From DATBLE01 sp963734065 (lineage in GTDB: Bacteria > Actinomycetota > Thermoleophilia > Gaiellales > Gaiellaceae), in the NCBI GenBank assembly GCA_963734065.1, contig CAVTFN010000005.1, forward strand, positions 1,178,001 through 1,242,000: a DNA stretch of 64,000 bases, read 5' to 3'. Positions 18,113 to 27,075 of this stretch are shown here, one piece after another; position 1 is the stretch's first letter; each line of letters begins with the position of its first letter. The translations under genes were made by a program, and so were the position numbers. The notes beneath the pieces are model-generated. The model worked only from the letters and a program-made list of their open reading frames with translations, did no database searches and had not been told where the DNA came from.

Positions 18113-18538
18113 TCAGTCCTTCGCGAGGATGCGCAGGCCGGCGTAGCGACTGCTCCCGCGGCGGCTCGCCCTGACGGCGAGCAGCGGGACCAGGGCCGCC
18201 TCGGCGTACCCGAGCGCCGGGACGAACGCCAGCGCGGCCAGCCCCAGGCCGGCGACGACGACGAGCACTGCGATCCCGAGCCGCGTTCCGCCCGCGCGCA
18301 GAGCGCCGGAGACTACGAGCACCGAGCCGACCGCGCCCAGCAGCCCGCCGATCCCGCCGGCGGCAGCTTCGGCCCAGTCGCCGACCAGCAGGCCGATGCC
18401 GATGCCGGCGACGACCGCCAGCAGGGCCGCGAGCCCGACCGTCACACCGAGGCGGCCCTGCGGAACGAGCGCTCCGATCGCCACCCCGGCGGCGGCCCCG
18501 AGGCCGGCGGCAACGCCGATCCAGTACCACGAGCCCAT
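18113..18538 (-). CDS. Unknown membrane protein with Gly/Ala-rich helices
   Basis: 141 aa with about four to five glycine- and alanine-rich hydrophobic segments (5-25, 30-52, 62-80, 88-108, 113-125) and a short basic C-terminus. No catalytic motif or family was recognised. It lies between the E2 gene and the phosphodiesterase, 1 base from the latter, and is probably co-transcribed with it. Confidence 0.6.
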   Translation of the reverse strand: MGSWYWIGVAAGLGAAAGVAIGALVPQGRLGVTVGLAALLAVVAGIGIGLLVGDWAEAAAGGIGGLLGAVGSVLVVSGALRAGGTRLGIAVLVVVAGLGLAALAFVPALGYAEAALVPLLAVRASRRGSSRYAGLRILAKD

Positions 18539-18550
18539 GCTCCGTCCAGT

Positions 18551-19669
18551 CTAGGCCGTGGCCTGCTGGAGCCGGTCGATCACGGCGAGCCCGAACTCGG
18601 CAGCGCGGGCGCCGTCGACCACGCGGTGGTCGAACGTGACCGTGATCGTGCCCGTCCGGCGGACGACCACCTCGCGGTCGCGGACGACCGGGCGGGGAGC
18701 GATCCGGCCGATGCCGAGAATCGCCACCTCCGGGTGGTTGACGATCGGCGTGTGGAAGAGGCCGGCGAGCTTGCCCGCGCTGGTCACGGTGAAGGTCGAG
18801 CCGCGCAGCTCGTCGGGCTGGAGCCGCCCCTTGCGTGCCGCTGCTGCGAGGCGGTCGAGATCGGCTGCGAGCTCGGCGATGCTGCGCGACTCGCAGCCCC
18901 GGACGACCGGCACGACCAGGCCCTGCTCGGTCTGGACGGCAACGCCCAGGTCGTACCGCTCGAGGTAGACGATCTCGTCCTCTTCCAGCCGGGCGTTCAG
19001 CTCCGGATACTCCTGGAGCGAGAGCGCGCACGCCTTCAGCACCGTCGGGACGAGGAGCTTCAGGTCGACGGCCTCGAAGTCGCACTCCTCGACCCACGTC
19101 ACCGGCGGGATCTCGCGGTGCGCGAGCGCCATGTGCTCGGCGATCAGGCGACGGACGCCGCGGAGCTTCTCTCGTCGCCCTTCCTGGCCAGGTCCAGGGG
19201 ACTGTCCCCCGGAAACGGCCGCAGCTGATCGGACGTCCTGCTCGGTGACTTGGCCGTTCGGGCCGGTCGCGACGACGTCGGCCAGATCGACCCCGAGCTC
19301 CTGTGCGACCCGGCGGACGAGCGGGGTGGCTCGAACTCGCTGCGGAGCTTCGGGGCGAGCCGAGGTGGAGGCTCCCGCCGACTCCGTAGGGACAGACCCC
19401 GAGGGGTCGGTCCCTGAAGGCTGCCCGTCGCGCCCGTCGCCGATGACCACGAGCACCGTCCCCACCGGCACGACCTGCCCCTCCGCTACGAGGATCCGCG
19501 CCACCGTCCCGGCCGCCGGCGACGGGATCTCGACCGTGGTCTTGTCGGTCTGGATCTCGACCAGCGGGTCGTCCTCAGCCACCTCCTGGCCCTCGGCGAC
19601 GAGCCAGCGGGCGACCTCCCCCTCGGTCAGGCCCTCGCCGAGGTCCGGCAGCTTGAACTCGTACGCCAC
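18551..19669 (-). CDS. 2-oxo acid dehydrogenase E2 (dihydrolipoamide acyltransferase)
   Basis: The acyl-transferring core of a pyruvate or branched-chain 2-oxo acid dehydrogenase. At 372 aa it is compact. The lipoyl domain spans 1-80 with K43 (TDKTTVEIPS), the peripheral-subunit-binding domain about 112-148, and the catalytic domain about 165-370 with H348 and D352 (DHRVVDG). Each inter-domain linker contains a palindromic repeat read in frame: residues about 85-94 and 153-159. It sits behind E1 beta (3 bases). No E3 gene is visible, so that subunit must come from elsewhere. Confidence 0.92.
   Translation of the reverse strand: MAYEFKLPDLGEGLTEGEVARWLVAEGQEVAEDDPLVEIQTDKTTVEIPSPAAGTVARILVAEGQVVPVGTVLVVIGDGRDGQPSGTDPSGSVPTESAGASTSARPEAPQRVRATPLVRRVAQELGVDLADVVATGPNGQVTEQDVRSAAAVSGGQSPGPGQEGRREKLRGVRRLIAEHMALAHREIPPVTWVEECDFEAVDLKLLVPTVLKACALSLQEYPELNARLEEDEIVYLERYDLGVAVQTEQGLVVPVVRGCESRSIAELAADLDRLAAAARKGRLQPDELRGSTFTVTSAGKLAGLFHTPIVNHPEVAILGIGRIAPRPVVRDREVVVRRTGTITVTFDHRVVDGARAAEFGLAVIDRLQQATA
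19193..19213. repeat. Family A palindrome inside the E2 gene, second linker
   Basis: TCCAGGGGAC-T-GTCCCCCGGA, a 10-bp stem with one mismatch. On the coding strand it is read GGQSPGPG (residues about 153-160), between the subunit-binding and catalytic domains. The same frame and flank (GGACCTGGC) appear in uraH at 50191. Confidence 0.85.
19388..19415. repeat. Palindromic element inside the E2 gene, first linker
   Basis: AGGGACAGACCCC-GA-GGGGTCGGTCCCT: a 13-bp hairpin with one mismatch that mixes the GGGAC and GACCCC halves of families A and B. It encodes residues about 85-94 between the lipoyl and subunit-binding domains. Confidence 0.8.
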
Positions 19670-19672
19670 GGC

Positions 19673-20641
19673 CTAGAAGTCCAGCAGCCGGCGCCCGGCC
19701 GCGACCACACGCTCGACCGACGGCATGTAGGCGTCCTCGAGCTGCCAGTACGGATAGGGGACGTCGAACCCGGTCACGCGCAGCACGGGCCCACGCAGGT
19801 CGAGGATCGCCTTCTCGGCGATCACCGCGGCCAGCTCTGCGCCGTAGCCCGCCACCCGCGGCGCCTCCTGCACGATCACGACGCGCCCGGTCTTCGCGAC
19901 GGACGCCAGCATCGTCGCCTCGTCGAGCGGCTTCAGCGTCCGCACGTCGAGCACCTCCACCGACGCACCGAGCTCGTCGGCGGCCGACTCCGCGACCGGC
20001 ACCATTGCCCCGTAGGCGACGATCGTCAGGTCGCTGCCCTCGCGGGCGACGCGCATCGTGCCGAGCGGGACGACGTGCTCGCCCTCGGGGACCTCGCCGC
20101 GCGCGGTGCGGTAGACGAACTTGGGCTCGAGCACGACGACGGGATCCGGATCGCGGATCGCCGCCGCCAGCAATCCTTTCGCGTCGGCCGGCGTCGAGGG
20201 GATCGCGACCTTCACGCCGGGCGTGTGGACGTAGTAGGCCTCGGGCGAGTCGTCATGCAGCTCGGGGGCGCGCACCCCGCCGCCGTAGGGCATCCGCAGC
20301 GTGATCGGGAACTCCATCGCCCCGCGCGTCCGCCAGCGGTAGCGGCCGACGTGGTTGATCAGCTGGTCGAGGCAGGGATACGAGAACGCGTCGTACTGCA
20401 TCTCGCAGATCGGCCGCCAGCCGGCCATGCAGAGCCCGACCGCCGTGCCGAGGATCCCGGCCTCGGCGAGGGGCGTGTCGATGCAGCGGTCCGAACCGAA
20501 CCGGTCGCGCAGTCCGGCGGTCGCGCGGAAGACGCCGCCGGCCCGGCCGACGTCCTCGCCCATCACCAGTACCGAGTCGTCCCGAGCCAGCTCGGTGTGC
20601 AGGCAGTCGTTGACCGCCTCGACCAACGTGAGCTCAGCCAC
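19673..20641 (-). CDS. 2-oxo acid dehydrogenase E1 beta subunit
   Basis: A 322-aa transketolase-like subunit that binds thiamine diphosphate together with E1 alpha. GEDVGRAGGVF near residue 28 carries the catalytic Glu region, followed by DTPLAEAGILG and MPYGGGVRAPELHDDSPEA in family order. Its start overlaps the E1 alpha stop by 8 bases. The complex could oxidise pyruvate or branched-chain 2-oxo acids; sequence alone does not decide. Confidence 0.92.
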   Translation of the reverse strand: MAELTLVEAVNDCLHTELARDDSVLVMGEDVGRAGGVFRATAGLRDRFGSDRCIDTPLAEAGILGTAVGLCMAGWRPICEMQYDAFSYPCLDQLINHVGRYRWRTRGAMEFPITLRMPYGGGVRAPELHDDSPEAYYVHTPGVKVAIPSTPADAKGLLAAAIRDPDPVVVLEPKFVYRTARGEVPEGEHVVPLGTMRVAREGSDLTIVAYGAMVPVAESAADELGASVEVLDVRTLKPLDEATMLASVAKTGRVVIVQEAPRVAGYGAELAAVIAEKAILDLRGPVLRVTGFDVPYPYWQLEDAYMPSVERVVAAGRRLLDF

Positions 20642-21683
20642 CGAGCCATCCCTCCCGCAAGGTCGGCGGCGGATCGACGTACGCGTGCGCGAAGACGAGC
20701 TCCGGATCGGCCGCCGGCTCGGCCTCGGCCGCCGCGATTCCTTCGCGCATCGCCTCCAGCGCCTCCGCCTTGACGCGCTCGGCCGTCTCGTCGTCGAGCA
20801 CGCCGAGCCGCCGGAGATACCCCTCGAAACGCCGGAGGCACTCGCGCTCCTTCTCCTCCTCCACGCGCTCGGCGTCGATGTAGGCGCTCGGGTCGTCGGC
20901 GGTCGCGTGCGGCGCCACCCGGTACGTGACCGCCTCGATGAAGGTCGGGCCGTCGCCCGCGCGTGCCCGCGCGACCGCGTCCCGCGTCGCCTCCCACACG
21001 GCGAGCACGTCGCCGCCGTCGACGCGCACGCCGGGCATGCCGTACCCGATCGCCTTGTCGGCGAGAGTCGGCGCGGCGGTCTGGGCCGACAGGGGCGTCG
21101 AGATCGCCCACTGGTTGTTGCTGCAGAGGAGCACGAGCGGCGCGCGCATGACGCCGGCGAAGTTGGCGCCCTCGTGAAACGCCCCCTCGGAGGTCGCCCC
21201 GTCGCCGAAGAACGTGAGCGCGACCGTCGGCTCGCCGCGGAGCTTCTTCCCCCACGCCAGCCCGGCGGCGTGGGGCACCTGGGTCGCGATCGGCACGCAG
21301 ATCGACGCGAGGTTGTAGTCGAGCGGGTTCCACCAGCCGGCGGGATGGCCGCGCCACCAGGAGAGGACCACCGCCGGCGGCAGTCCGCGCAGGAGCCCGA
21401 TCGCCGACTCCCGGTAGCTCGGGAAGATCCAGTCGCCGCGGTCGAGCGCGAACGTGGCGCCGACCTGGATCGCCTCGTGGCCCCAGAAGATCGCGTACGT
21501 CCCGATCCGACCCTGGCGGTGGTAGACGACGGAGCGCTCGTCGTACGTGCGCAGGAGGACGAGCTGCCGGTACAGCTCGAGAAAGTCGCTCGCGTCGAGG
21601 CCCTCGACCTCGCCGTCGGGGACGCTCGCGCCGTCGCCGATCACGCGGCGGAGCCCTCGCCCGGCGGGGACGACCTCGGTCAC
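20634..21683 (-). CDS. 2-oxo acid dehydrogenase E1 alpha subunit
   Basis: A 349-aa E1 alpha. The thiamine diphosphate motif begins at GDG (160-162) and ends at NN (189-190). IFWGHEAIQVGA and the phosphorylation-loop-like stretch APHATADDPSAY are also present. The YR-ES motif and the ADDPS loop fit branched-chain or acetoin-type relatives as well as PDH. It is first in the E1 alpha-E1 beta-E2 cluster and overlaps the lipid kinase gene by 4 bases. Confidence 0.92.
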   Translation of the reverse strand: MTEVVPAGRGLRRVIGDGASVPDGEVEGLDASDFLELYRQLVLLRTYDERSVVYHRQGRIGTYAIFWGHEAIQVGATFALDRGDWIFPSYRESAIGLLRGLPPAVVLSWWRGHPAGWWNPLDYNLASICVPIATQVPHAAGLAWGKKLRGEPTVALTFFGDGATSEGAFHEGANFAGVMRAPLVLLCSNNQWAISTPLSAQTAAPTLADKAIGYGMPGVRVDGGDVLAVWEATRDAVARARAGDGPTFIEAVTYRVAPHATADDPSAYIDAERVEEEKERECLRRFEGYLRRLGVLDDETAERVKAEALEAMREGIAAAEAEPAADPELVFAHAYVDPPPTLREGWLGG

Positions 21684-22549
21684 GGCGGCGATGGTAGCTC
21701 CTGGTTCGCGGCCACCAGCACCGAGACGGCGTCACGCTCGGCCTCGAACAGGGCCTCGGTGACGTCGCCGAGGTCCTCGCCGTCCGCCTGCAGCGGCAGC
21801 GGCTCGTCGCAGCGGACGCTGATCGCGTCGAGGTCGTGCGCGGACAGGACACCCGGCATGCCCGGGAGGCCACGGCCGGCGGCGACGCGCACCGCCAGCC
21901 GCAGCGAGCTCGCCCCGCCGAGGCGCTCGGGGGCAACCAGGTCGAGCCCGAGCTCGAAGCGCGCCTCCGGCGAGAACCGGAAGGCACGCGGCCCCGCGTA
22001 GGTGTAGACGGCGTCGTTCGAGACGAACAGCAGCCCTGCCCGGCCGAGCCCGTCGATCTGGAGCCGCGGCTCGTACCCGCGGAACAGCCGCCGCGCGATC
22101 ACCCGCGCGTACGCGAGGTCGCCGCGCCGCCGGCCGTCCTCGAGCCGCTTCTTCGTCTCCAGCTCGCGCACGGTCTCCGAGTCGACGCCGATCCCCGCGC
22201 CGAACGAGAACCGCCTGCCGTTGACGCGGCCCACCGAGATTCTCCGCTCGCGAACCGCTTCCGCCGGATCGGCCGGGACGCCCAGCGCGCGCGCGAGCAC
22301 GTTCGTGTGGCCTCCGGCGATCACCCCGAGGGGCTTGCCGGACGGAAGTCCGTTCAGGACCTCGTTGACGAGCCCGTCGCCGCCGTAGGCGAACACGGCC
22401 TCGCCCTTCGCACCGGCGGCCAGGTCGGTCGCGTGGCCCCTGCGCTCGGTGAGCAGGGTCTCGACCACCTCGAGGCGCTGCTCGAGGTCGCGCACGCGCT
22501 CCTCGGTGACGCGAGTGGCGAACGGGTTGACGATGAGCGTGACGCCCAC
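21680..22549 (-). CDS. Diacylglycerol kinase-family lipid kinase
   Basis: A 289-aa cytoplasmic kinase. AYGGDGLVNEV (54-64) is the GGDG nucleotide-binding motif, and GVIAGGHTNVLARALG the following family block, where most relatives read GTAN(D)(F/L)A. C-terminal sequence forms the beta-sandwich domain. Likely substrates are diacylglycerol or a long-chain lipid alcohol. Start GTG 22549. Confidence 0.85.
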   Translation of the reverse strand: MGVTLIVNPFATRVTEERVRDLEQRLEVVETLLTERRGHATDLAAGAKGEAVFAYGGDGLVNEVLNGLPSGKPLGVIAGGHTNVLARALGVPADPAEAVRERRISVGRVNGRRFSFGAGIGVDSETVRELETKKRLEDGRRRGDLAYARVIARRLFRGYEPRLQIDGLGRAGLLFVSNDAVYTYAGPRAFRFSPEARFELGLDLVAPERLGGASSLRLAVRVAAGRGLPGMPGVLSAHDLDAISVRCDEPLPLQADGEDLGDVTEALFEAERDAVSVLVAANQELPSPP

Positions 22550-22567
22550 GCCGCGAGGTTTACACGG

Positions 22568-22993
22568 TCAGGCCGGGCGGACCGTGATCGTGAGGTTCGT
22601 CCGGTCGGAGCACTCCTTGAGCGCGACCTGGCCCGTGGTGCCGTGACCGGAGAAGTTGACCTCGGCGTCGTCCTCTTCCTTCTCCTTGTCCGTCACCGAG
22701 TAGCCGTTCTTGCCGTCGAGCGCCTGTTCCCACGCGTCGTAGGCCTGGTCGAGGTCGCCGTCCATGTGGCCCGAGACCTTGGTGGTCGGGCCTTCCTTCT
22801 CCTGGCTCGTGAAGGTGACCCCGCTCGGCGTGGGGAACTGGGCCGGGAGCTGCGGAGAGCCAGACATCGCCGCCGGTGCCGCGCCGCAGTCCGCCGCTTC
22901 CTTGTCCTTGTCCGAGTCCCCACCGCCGCACCCGGCGACGGCGAACGCCGCGGCCGCAACGACGAGGATCGATGCAAAGGTGCGCCTGCCCAC
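22568..22993 (-). CDS. Predicted lipoprotein of unknown function
   Basis: From GTG at 22993 the product is 141 aa. A hydrophobic signal (about 4-20) ends in the lipobox-like AVAGC, so the Cys should be lipidated. The mature part is acidic and Lys/Asp rich and carries a second Cys pair. I know no family. The GTG lies 10 bases after the stop of the upstream gene (23004), which supports this start over a longer frame that overlaps it. Confidence 0.6.
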   Translation of the reverse strand: MGRRTFASILVVAAAAFAVAGCGGGDSDKDKEAADCGAAPAAMSGSPQLPAQFPTPSGVTFTSQEKEGPTTKVSGHMDGDLDQAYDAWEQALDGKNGYSVTDKEKEEDDAEVNFSGHGTTGQVALKECSDRTNLTITVRPA

Positions 22994-23003
22994 GAGCGTG
23001 AGC

Positions 23004-24104
23004 CTACAAATGCGCCCACAGAATTGCACCCCCGACCAGCGCGACCGCTCCGAGCACGGCGACGAGGACGATCGTCAGGGTGTCGCCGCCACCCGAGGAT
23101 CGCCCGGCCACTACGGAGACCGGCGACCCCTCGACCGTCCGGTAGACGTACGAGGCGGTGCTCGGCCCGGACGGATCCGGCGAGTCGAGGAAGTGGTGGT
23201 ACTCCCAGGCGAGGGCGACGCTGCCGAGCACGCGCTGCAGGCCCGCCAGCGCAGGCACCGGATCGTGCGGGCCGGGCAGGATCTCGAGCGGGCCGAGCGG
23301 CTCGGCCCGCAGGTCGAGCGTCGGCAGCGCCCTGCCGCGAAGGACGAACGTCCGCGTCGCCGGCTGCCCGGCGCCGAGCACGGCCGACACGACGACCGGT
23401 GACCGGTCCGGCACCGCGATCGTGCCGCGGACGCGCAGCGGCGCCGTGACGCCGATCACCGCCTGGCCGGTCGCGCGGCCCGGCAGAGCGAGCTCCGACG
23501 GCACCACCGCCGTCGTCCCCTCCCGGCGCAGCCTGCCGAGGAAGCCGCGGACGGCATCGGGAGCGACCGAGCCCGTGGCGACCGTGAAGCCTCCCTGGGT
23601 GACGTTCTCCAGCCGGACTGCGACCGCGTCGGCCCGGCGCTCGACCGAGACGCGCAGCGGCAGCGCGGCCGCCGCGGCCGGCGCGAGCGTCGCGGTCGCC
23701 GCCAGGACGCGGCGGCCGGATGCGAAGCCCTGCCAGACGATCCCCAGGTCGCGCAGGCCGGGCTCCGCCTGCGAGCCGGGAGCGGCGACCACCTTCGTCG
23801 CCGGCGCGGGCACGAGGAAGGTGAAGTCGCCCGGCCGCGAGATCGTCAGCCGCTGGGTGACGACGACGCCGACCGGCACCCCGGAGCGGTCGATTCCGAC
23901 CGCGATCCGCTCGACGTTGCGAAGCCGGCCCTGAAACCGGGTCTCCTGGGGCGTGAGGCCGGCGATCCGCCTCCCGACGAGCGGCGGCGGCGCCGACGTC
24001 CGGGCCGACGGCGACAAGAGCGTGATCGTGTCGCCGGCGGCCGCCGGCGGGAAGAGCAGGAGACCGCCGGCGAGGAGCGCGGCCAACCCCTGCGGCCGAC
24101 CCAT
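23004..24104 (-). CDS. Unknown secreted protein with C-terminal membrane anchor
   Basis: 366 aa: signal peptide at 1-24, a long beta-rich extracytoplasmic region, and a single C-terminal helix (about 345-363) ending at AHL. No family recognised. The ATG at 24104 overlaps the TGA of the ABC substrate-binding protein gene, so it is probably translated together with the amino acid-type ABC cassette. It may act at the cell surface, but no substrate site can be read. Confidence 0.6.
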   Translation of the reverse strand: MGRPQGLAALLAGGLLLFPPAAAGDTITLLSPSARTSAPPPLVGRRIAGLTPQETRFQGRLRNVERIAVGIDRSGVPVGVVVTQRLTISRPGDFTFLVPAPATKVVAAPGSQAEPGLRDLGIVWQGFASGRRVLAATATLAPAAAAALPLRVSVERRADAVAVRLENVTQGGFTVATGSVAPDAVRGFLGRLRREGTTAVVPSELALPGRATGQAVIGVTAPLRVRGTIAVPDRSPVVVSAVLGAGQPATRTFVLRGRALPTLDLRAEPLGPLEILPGPHDPVPALAGLQRVLGSVALAWEYHHFLDSPDPSGPSTASYVYRTVEGSPVSVVAGRSSGGGDTLTIVLVAVLGAVALVGGAILWAHL

Positions 24105-25330
24105 CAGCGCTCCTGCGGGATCACCGGCAGGGTGGCCGAGAGGGCATCGTCCTTCACCGGCGCGTACGTCATCCCCTGGAAGCGGGCGAAGTAGACGTCG
24201 TCGTCGACGACGCCCTCGTGGTTGATGCGGTTGAAGCCGCGGGAGTCGCCGTTCGCCCCCTCGACCGAGATCTCGTTCAACGCTGCCAGCACCTTCGCCG
24301 GGTCGGTCGACTTGGCCGACTGGATCGCCGCGACCAGCAGGTGCGTGAAGTCGTACGGGTACATCGCGTAGTCGGGCGGCTGCACGACCGGCCGCCCCGC
24401 GGCGCTGCGCACCCCAACCTGCTGGGGGCCGAACCGCTGCTCGTAGGCCGACTGGAAGGCCATGAACGGCGCCGGTCCCTCCTCCGCCGTCATCCGGCCT
24501 GACGCGAACACAAGCCCGTCGAGCCACTTCGGATGACCCGCCAGCTCCTGGCGGAGCAGTGGATCCTCCGCGGACGGCGGGGCGAACACCGGGACGTTCC
24601 AGCCCGAGCTGCGCGCGGCGATCAGCGCCTCGGCGATCGTCGAAGGCTGTCCCCAGACGAGCAGCGCAGTCGCGCCCGAGCGCCGCGCCTGCAGGACCTG
24701 CGGCGCCAGGTCGGTCGAGGTCGACGGCACCTGGACGCGGGCGGCGACCGAGCTCGCGTTCTGGGAGAACGCGTGATCGAGGGCCGCGCGTCCCTCGCGG
24801 CCGTACCCCGTGTCGTCGGTGAGGAAGGCAACCTTCAGCTTCTTCGGAATCAGGTACTCGGCGAAGCGGAAGGCGACCCCGTGGTCGGTCGGAGCGATCC
24901 GGAAGACGTTCGGCCGCTTGGCGGGATCGACCAGGCCGGTGCCGCCGTCGAAGACGATCGCGATCGGGATGTGCGCGCGGTCGGCGATCTTCCAGGCGGC
25001 GTCGATGCCGGTCCCGTCGCTGACGATCGCCGCCGCGTGCTGTGCGACCGCGCGCCGGACGTCGGCGACAGCACGGCTCGCCGAGTGCGCGTTGTCGTAG
25101 CGCACGACCCGTATCCGGTAGTCGTCGCCGCCGACGGTGAGCAGGGTGTCACGCGACCCGAGCCGGACGCCGTTCTCGATCGTCGTTCCGAGATAGGAGT
25201 CGCTGCTGAAGGGGGCGTCGACGGCGATCACCAGCTCCCGCGGCTGTGACGACTTCTCGGAGCTTCCGCAGCCGGCGAGGACCACGACCAGCGCCGCGCA
25301 GGCGACCGCCGCTTTCAGCACGGGCGTCAC
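24104..25330 (-). CDS. ABC transporter substrate-binding lipoprotein, branched-chain amino acid type
   Basis: A 408-aa type I periplasmic-binding-protein homologue (Peripla_BP_6, LivK-like). A signal sequence ends in VLAGC, predicting a lipoprotein. The N-lobe has VAPFSSDSYLG-like ligand-loop sequence and the mature region follows the LivJ/LivK pattern. It is followed by an unknown membrane protein and preceded by the fused permease-ATPase and a LivH permease. Ligand could be an amino acid, urea or an aromatic acid. Confidence 0.85.
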   Translation of the reverse strand: MTPVLKAAVACAALVVVLAGCGSSEKSSQPRELVIAVDAPFSSDSYLGTTIENGVRLGSRDTLLTVGGDDYRIRVVRYDNAHSASRAVADVRRAVAQHAAAIVSDGTGIDAAWKIADRAHIPIAIVFDGGTGLVDPAKRPNVFRIAPTDHGVAFRFAEYLIPKKLKVAFLTDDTGYGREGRAALDHAFSQNASSVAARVQVPSTSTDLAPQVLQARRSGATALLVWGQPSTIAEALIAARSSGWNVPVFAPPSAEDPLLRQELAGHPKWLDGLVFASGRMTAEEGPAPFMAFQSAYEQRFGPQQVGVRSAAGRPVVQPPDYAMYPYDFTHLLVAAIQSAKSTDPAKVLAALNEISVEGANGDSRGFNRINHEGVVDDDVYFARFQGMTYAPVKDDALSATLPVIPQER

Positions 25331-27075
25331 CTTAGCCGGGCACGACCTTCCCGTCGGCCATCACCACCACCCGGTCGGCAAGCGCGCGCACGAGGCGCTG
25401 GTCGTGCTCGACGACGAGCAGCGAGGTGCCGCCGGCGCGGATGGACGCCAGGATCTCCAGCAGGCCGTCCAGCCTCCGCGCGCGCCGCACCGGCGGAGGG
25501 CTCGTCCAGCAGCAGGAGCCGCGGGCGCGCGGCGAGCGCGGCGGCGAGCATCAGCCGTCGCTGCTGGAAGCCGTCCAGCCGGGCGGCGGGAACGTCGGCA
25601 AACAAGTCGAGCCGCACCGTCCGCAGCGCGTCGAGCGCGGCCGCGCGCAGCTTCCGTGCCTCGGCGCGGCTCTTCGGCGTGGACGCCAGCGCGCGGAGCG
25701 CGCCGCTGTGCCGGGCGTGGAGGGACGCCCCGACGACCGCGCTCTCGAGCGCGGTCAGGGTGCCGAACGTGGCGGTTCGCTGGAGCGTCCGGACGACGCC
25801 GGCGGACGCGAGCTCGGCCGGACCGTGCCCGGCGACGGACCGGCCGTCGAGCTCGATCTCTCCGGCGTCGAGCGGCAGAGCACCGGCGAGCGCTCGGAGC
25901 GCCGTCGTCTTCCCGGAGCCGTTGGCGCCGACGAGAGCGACGGTCTCGGCGCGGCCGACGTCGAGGTCGAAGCCGTCGAGCGCACGGACGCCGCCGTAGT
26001 GCTTCACGAGGCCGCGGGCCGAGAGCACGGCCGGAGCTGCCGCCGGGCGGGCCGCGCGGGCGGGCTCAGGGCGGACGGCCGGCACGACCCGGGCGCGGAG
26101 CCGCTCGAGGAGCGGCGCGTCCTCGGGCCTCAGCGCGAGCACGACCAGCAGGAGGACGGCCGCGAACATCGGCTCGACCTCGGCGGCGGAGCCGGCCTGC
26201 ACGTGCGCCCAGAGACGCGCCAGCAGGGCGATCGCGCCGAGAACCGCGACGCCGGCGATCCCGGAGACGGCATACGACGCGCCGCCCAGCAGCACCGCCG
26301 CGAGCAGCTTGAAGGAGACGACCGGGCCGAAGGCGCCGGGGTCGGTGACGCCCGCGAGCTGGACGGCGAGCGACCCGGCGAGGCCGCCGACCCCTGCCGA
26401 AGCGACGAACGTCCCGAGCAGCAGCCGATCGCCGCGGACGCCGAGGCCGGCTGCGGCCGCCGACCGGTCGCGCACCGCGCGCAGCCGGATGCCTGTTGCG
26501 CTTCGGCGCAGCGTCGCGACGGCGACGACGGCCAGGGCGGTCAGCGCCAGGGCGAGCTCGTAGTGCCCCGTCGTGCTCAGGCTCGAGTCGACGACGTAGC
26601 CCTGCGCGCCGCCGGAGATGCCGGGGAACGCCTGCGCGCCGAGGAAGACGAGCCAGGCCAGGATCCAGGTGCCGACCGCGAGGAAGAGCGAGTCGAGCCG
26701 CACGACCGCGAGCCCGGCGACCAGGCCGCCGACGAGCGAGGCGAGCACCGCGACGGGCACCGTCGCCTCGACCGGCCAACCGGCACGCGCGGTCAGCAGC
26801 CCGGTGGTCAGCGCGCCGATCGTCATGAAGGCGCCCTGGGCGAGCGACGGCAGACCGGCGAGCCCGACGGTCGCCACGAGCCCGGTCGCGGACAGCGCGA
26901 GGTACAGCCAGGCGGCCAGCTCGTCGACGTGCACCCAGCCCGGCGCGATCCAGGGCACCGCGCAGGCGAACGCGAACAGGCAGAGGAGCGCCGTGTGGAT
27001 GCCCCGCCAGCCGGCCTTCGCCTCGCCGGCAGCGTCCGCGAGAGCGGCTCCGGTCCGGCCGGCGACGGCGGTCAT
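25327..27075 (-). CDS. Fused LivM-type permease and LivG-type ATPase, frameshifted near its end
   Basis: One gene encodes a permease (residues about 20-330, eight or so helices) followed by an ABC ATPase (about 350-580). Walker A is GANGSGKTT; Walker B is LLLLDEPSAG. Immediately after Walker B the frame turns to an Arg-rich tail. One base further along, the other frame continues correctly through LLVVEHDQRLV (switch His) and MADGKVVPG to TAA at 25332. The break is in a GCGCGCGCGG run near 25490 and looks like one extra base. ATG at 27075 overlaps the LivH stop. No separate LivF ATPase is present. Confidence 0.8.
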   Translation of the reverse strand: MTAVAGRTGAALADAAGEAKAGWRGIHTALLCLFAFACAVPWIAPGWVHVDELAAWLYLALSATGLVATVGLAGLPSLAQGAFMTIGALTTGLLTARAGWPVEATVPVAVLASLVGGLVAGLAVVRLDSLFLAVGTWILAWLVFLGAQAFPGISGGAQGYVVDSSLSTTGHYELALALTALAVVAVATLRRSATGIRLRAVRDRSAAAAGLGVRGDRLLLGTFVASAGVGGLAGSLAVQLAGVTDPGAFGPVVSFKLLAAVLLGGASYAVSGIAGVAVLGAIALLARLWAHVQAGSAAEVEPMFAAVLLLVVLALRPEDAPLLERLRARVVPAVRPEPARAARPAAAPAVLSARGLVKHYGGVRALDGFDLDVGRAETVALVGANGSGKTTALRALAGALPLDAGEIELDGRSVAGHGPAELASAGVVRTLQRTATFGTLTALESAVVGASLHARHSGALRALASTPKSRAEARKLRAAALDALRTVRLDLFADVPAARLDGFQQRRLMLAAALAARPRLLLLDEPSAGAARAEAGRPAGDPGVHPRRRHLAARRRARPAPRARACRPGGGDGRREGRARLR

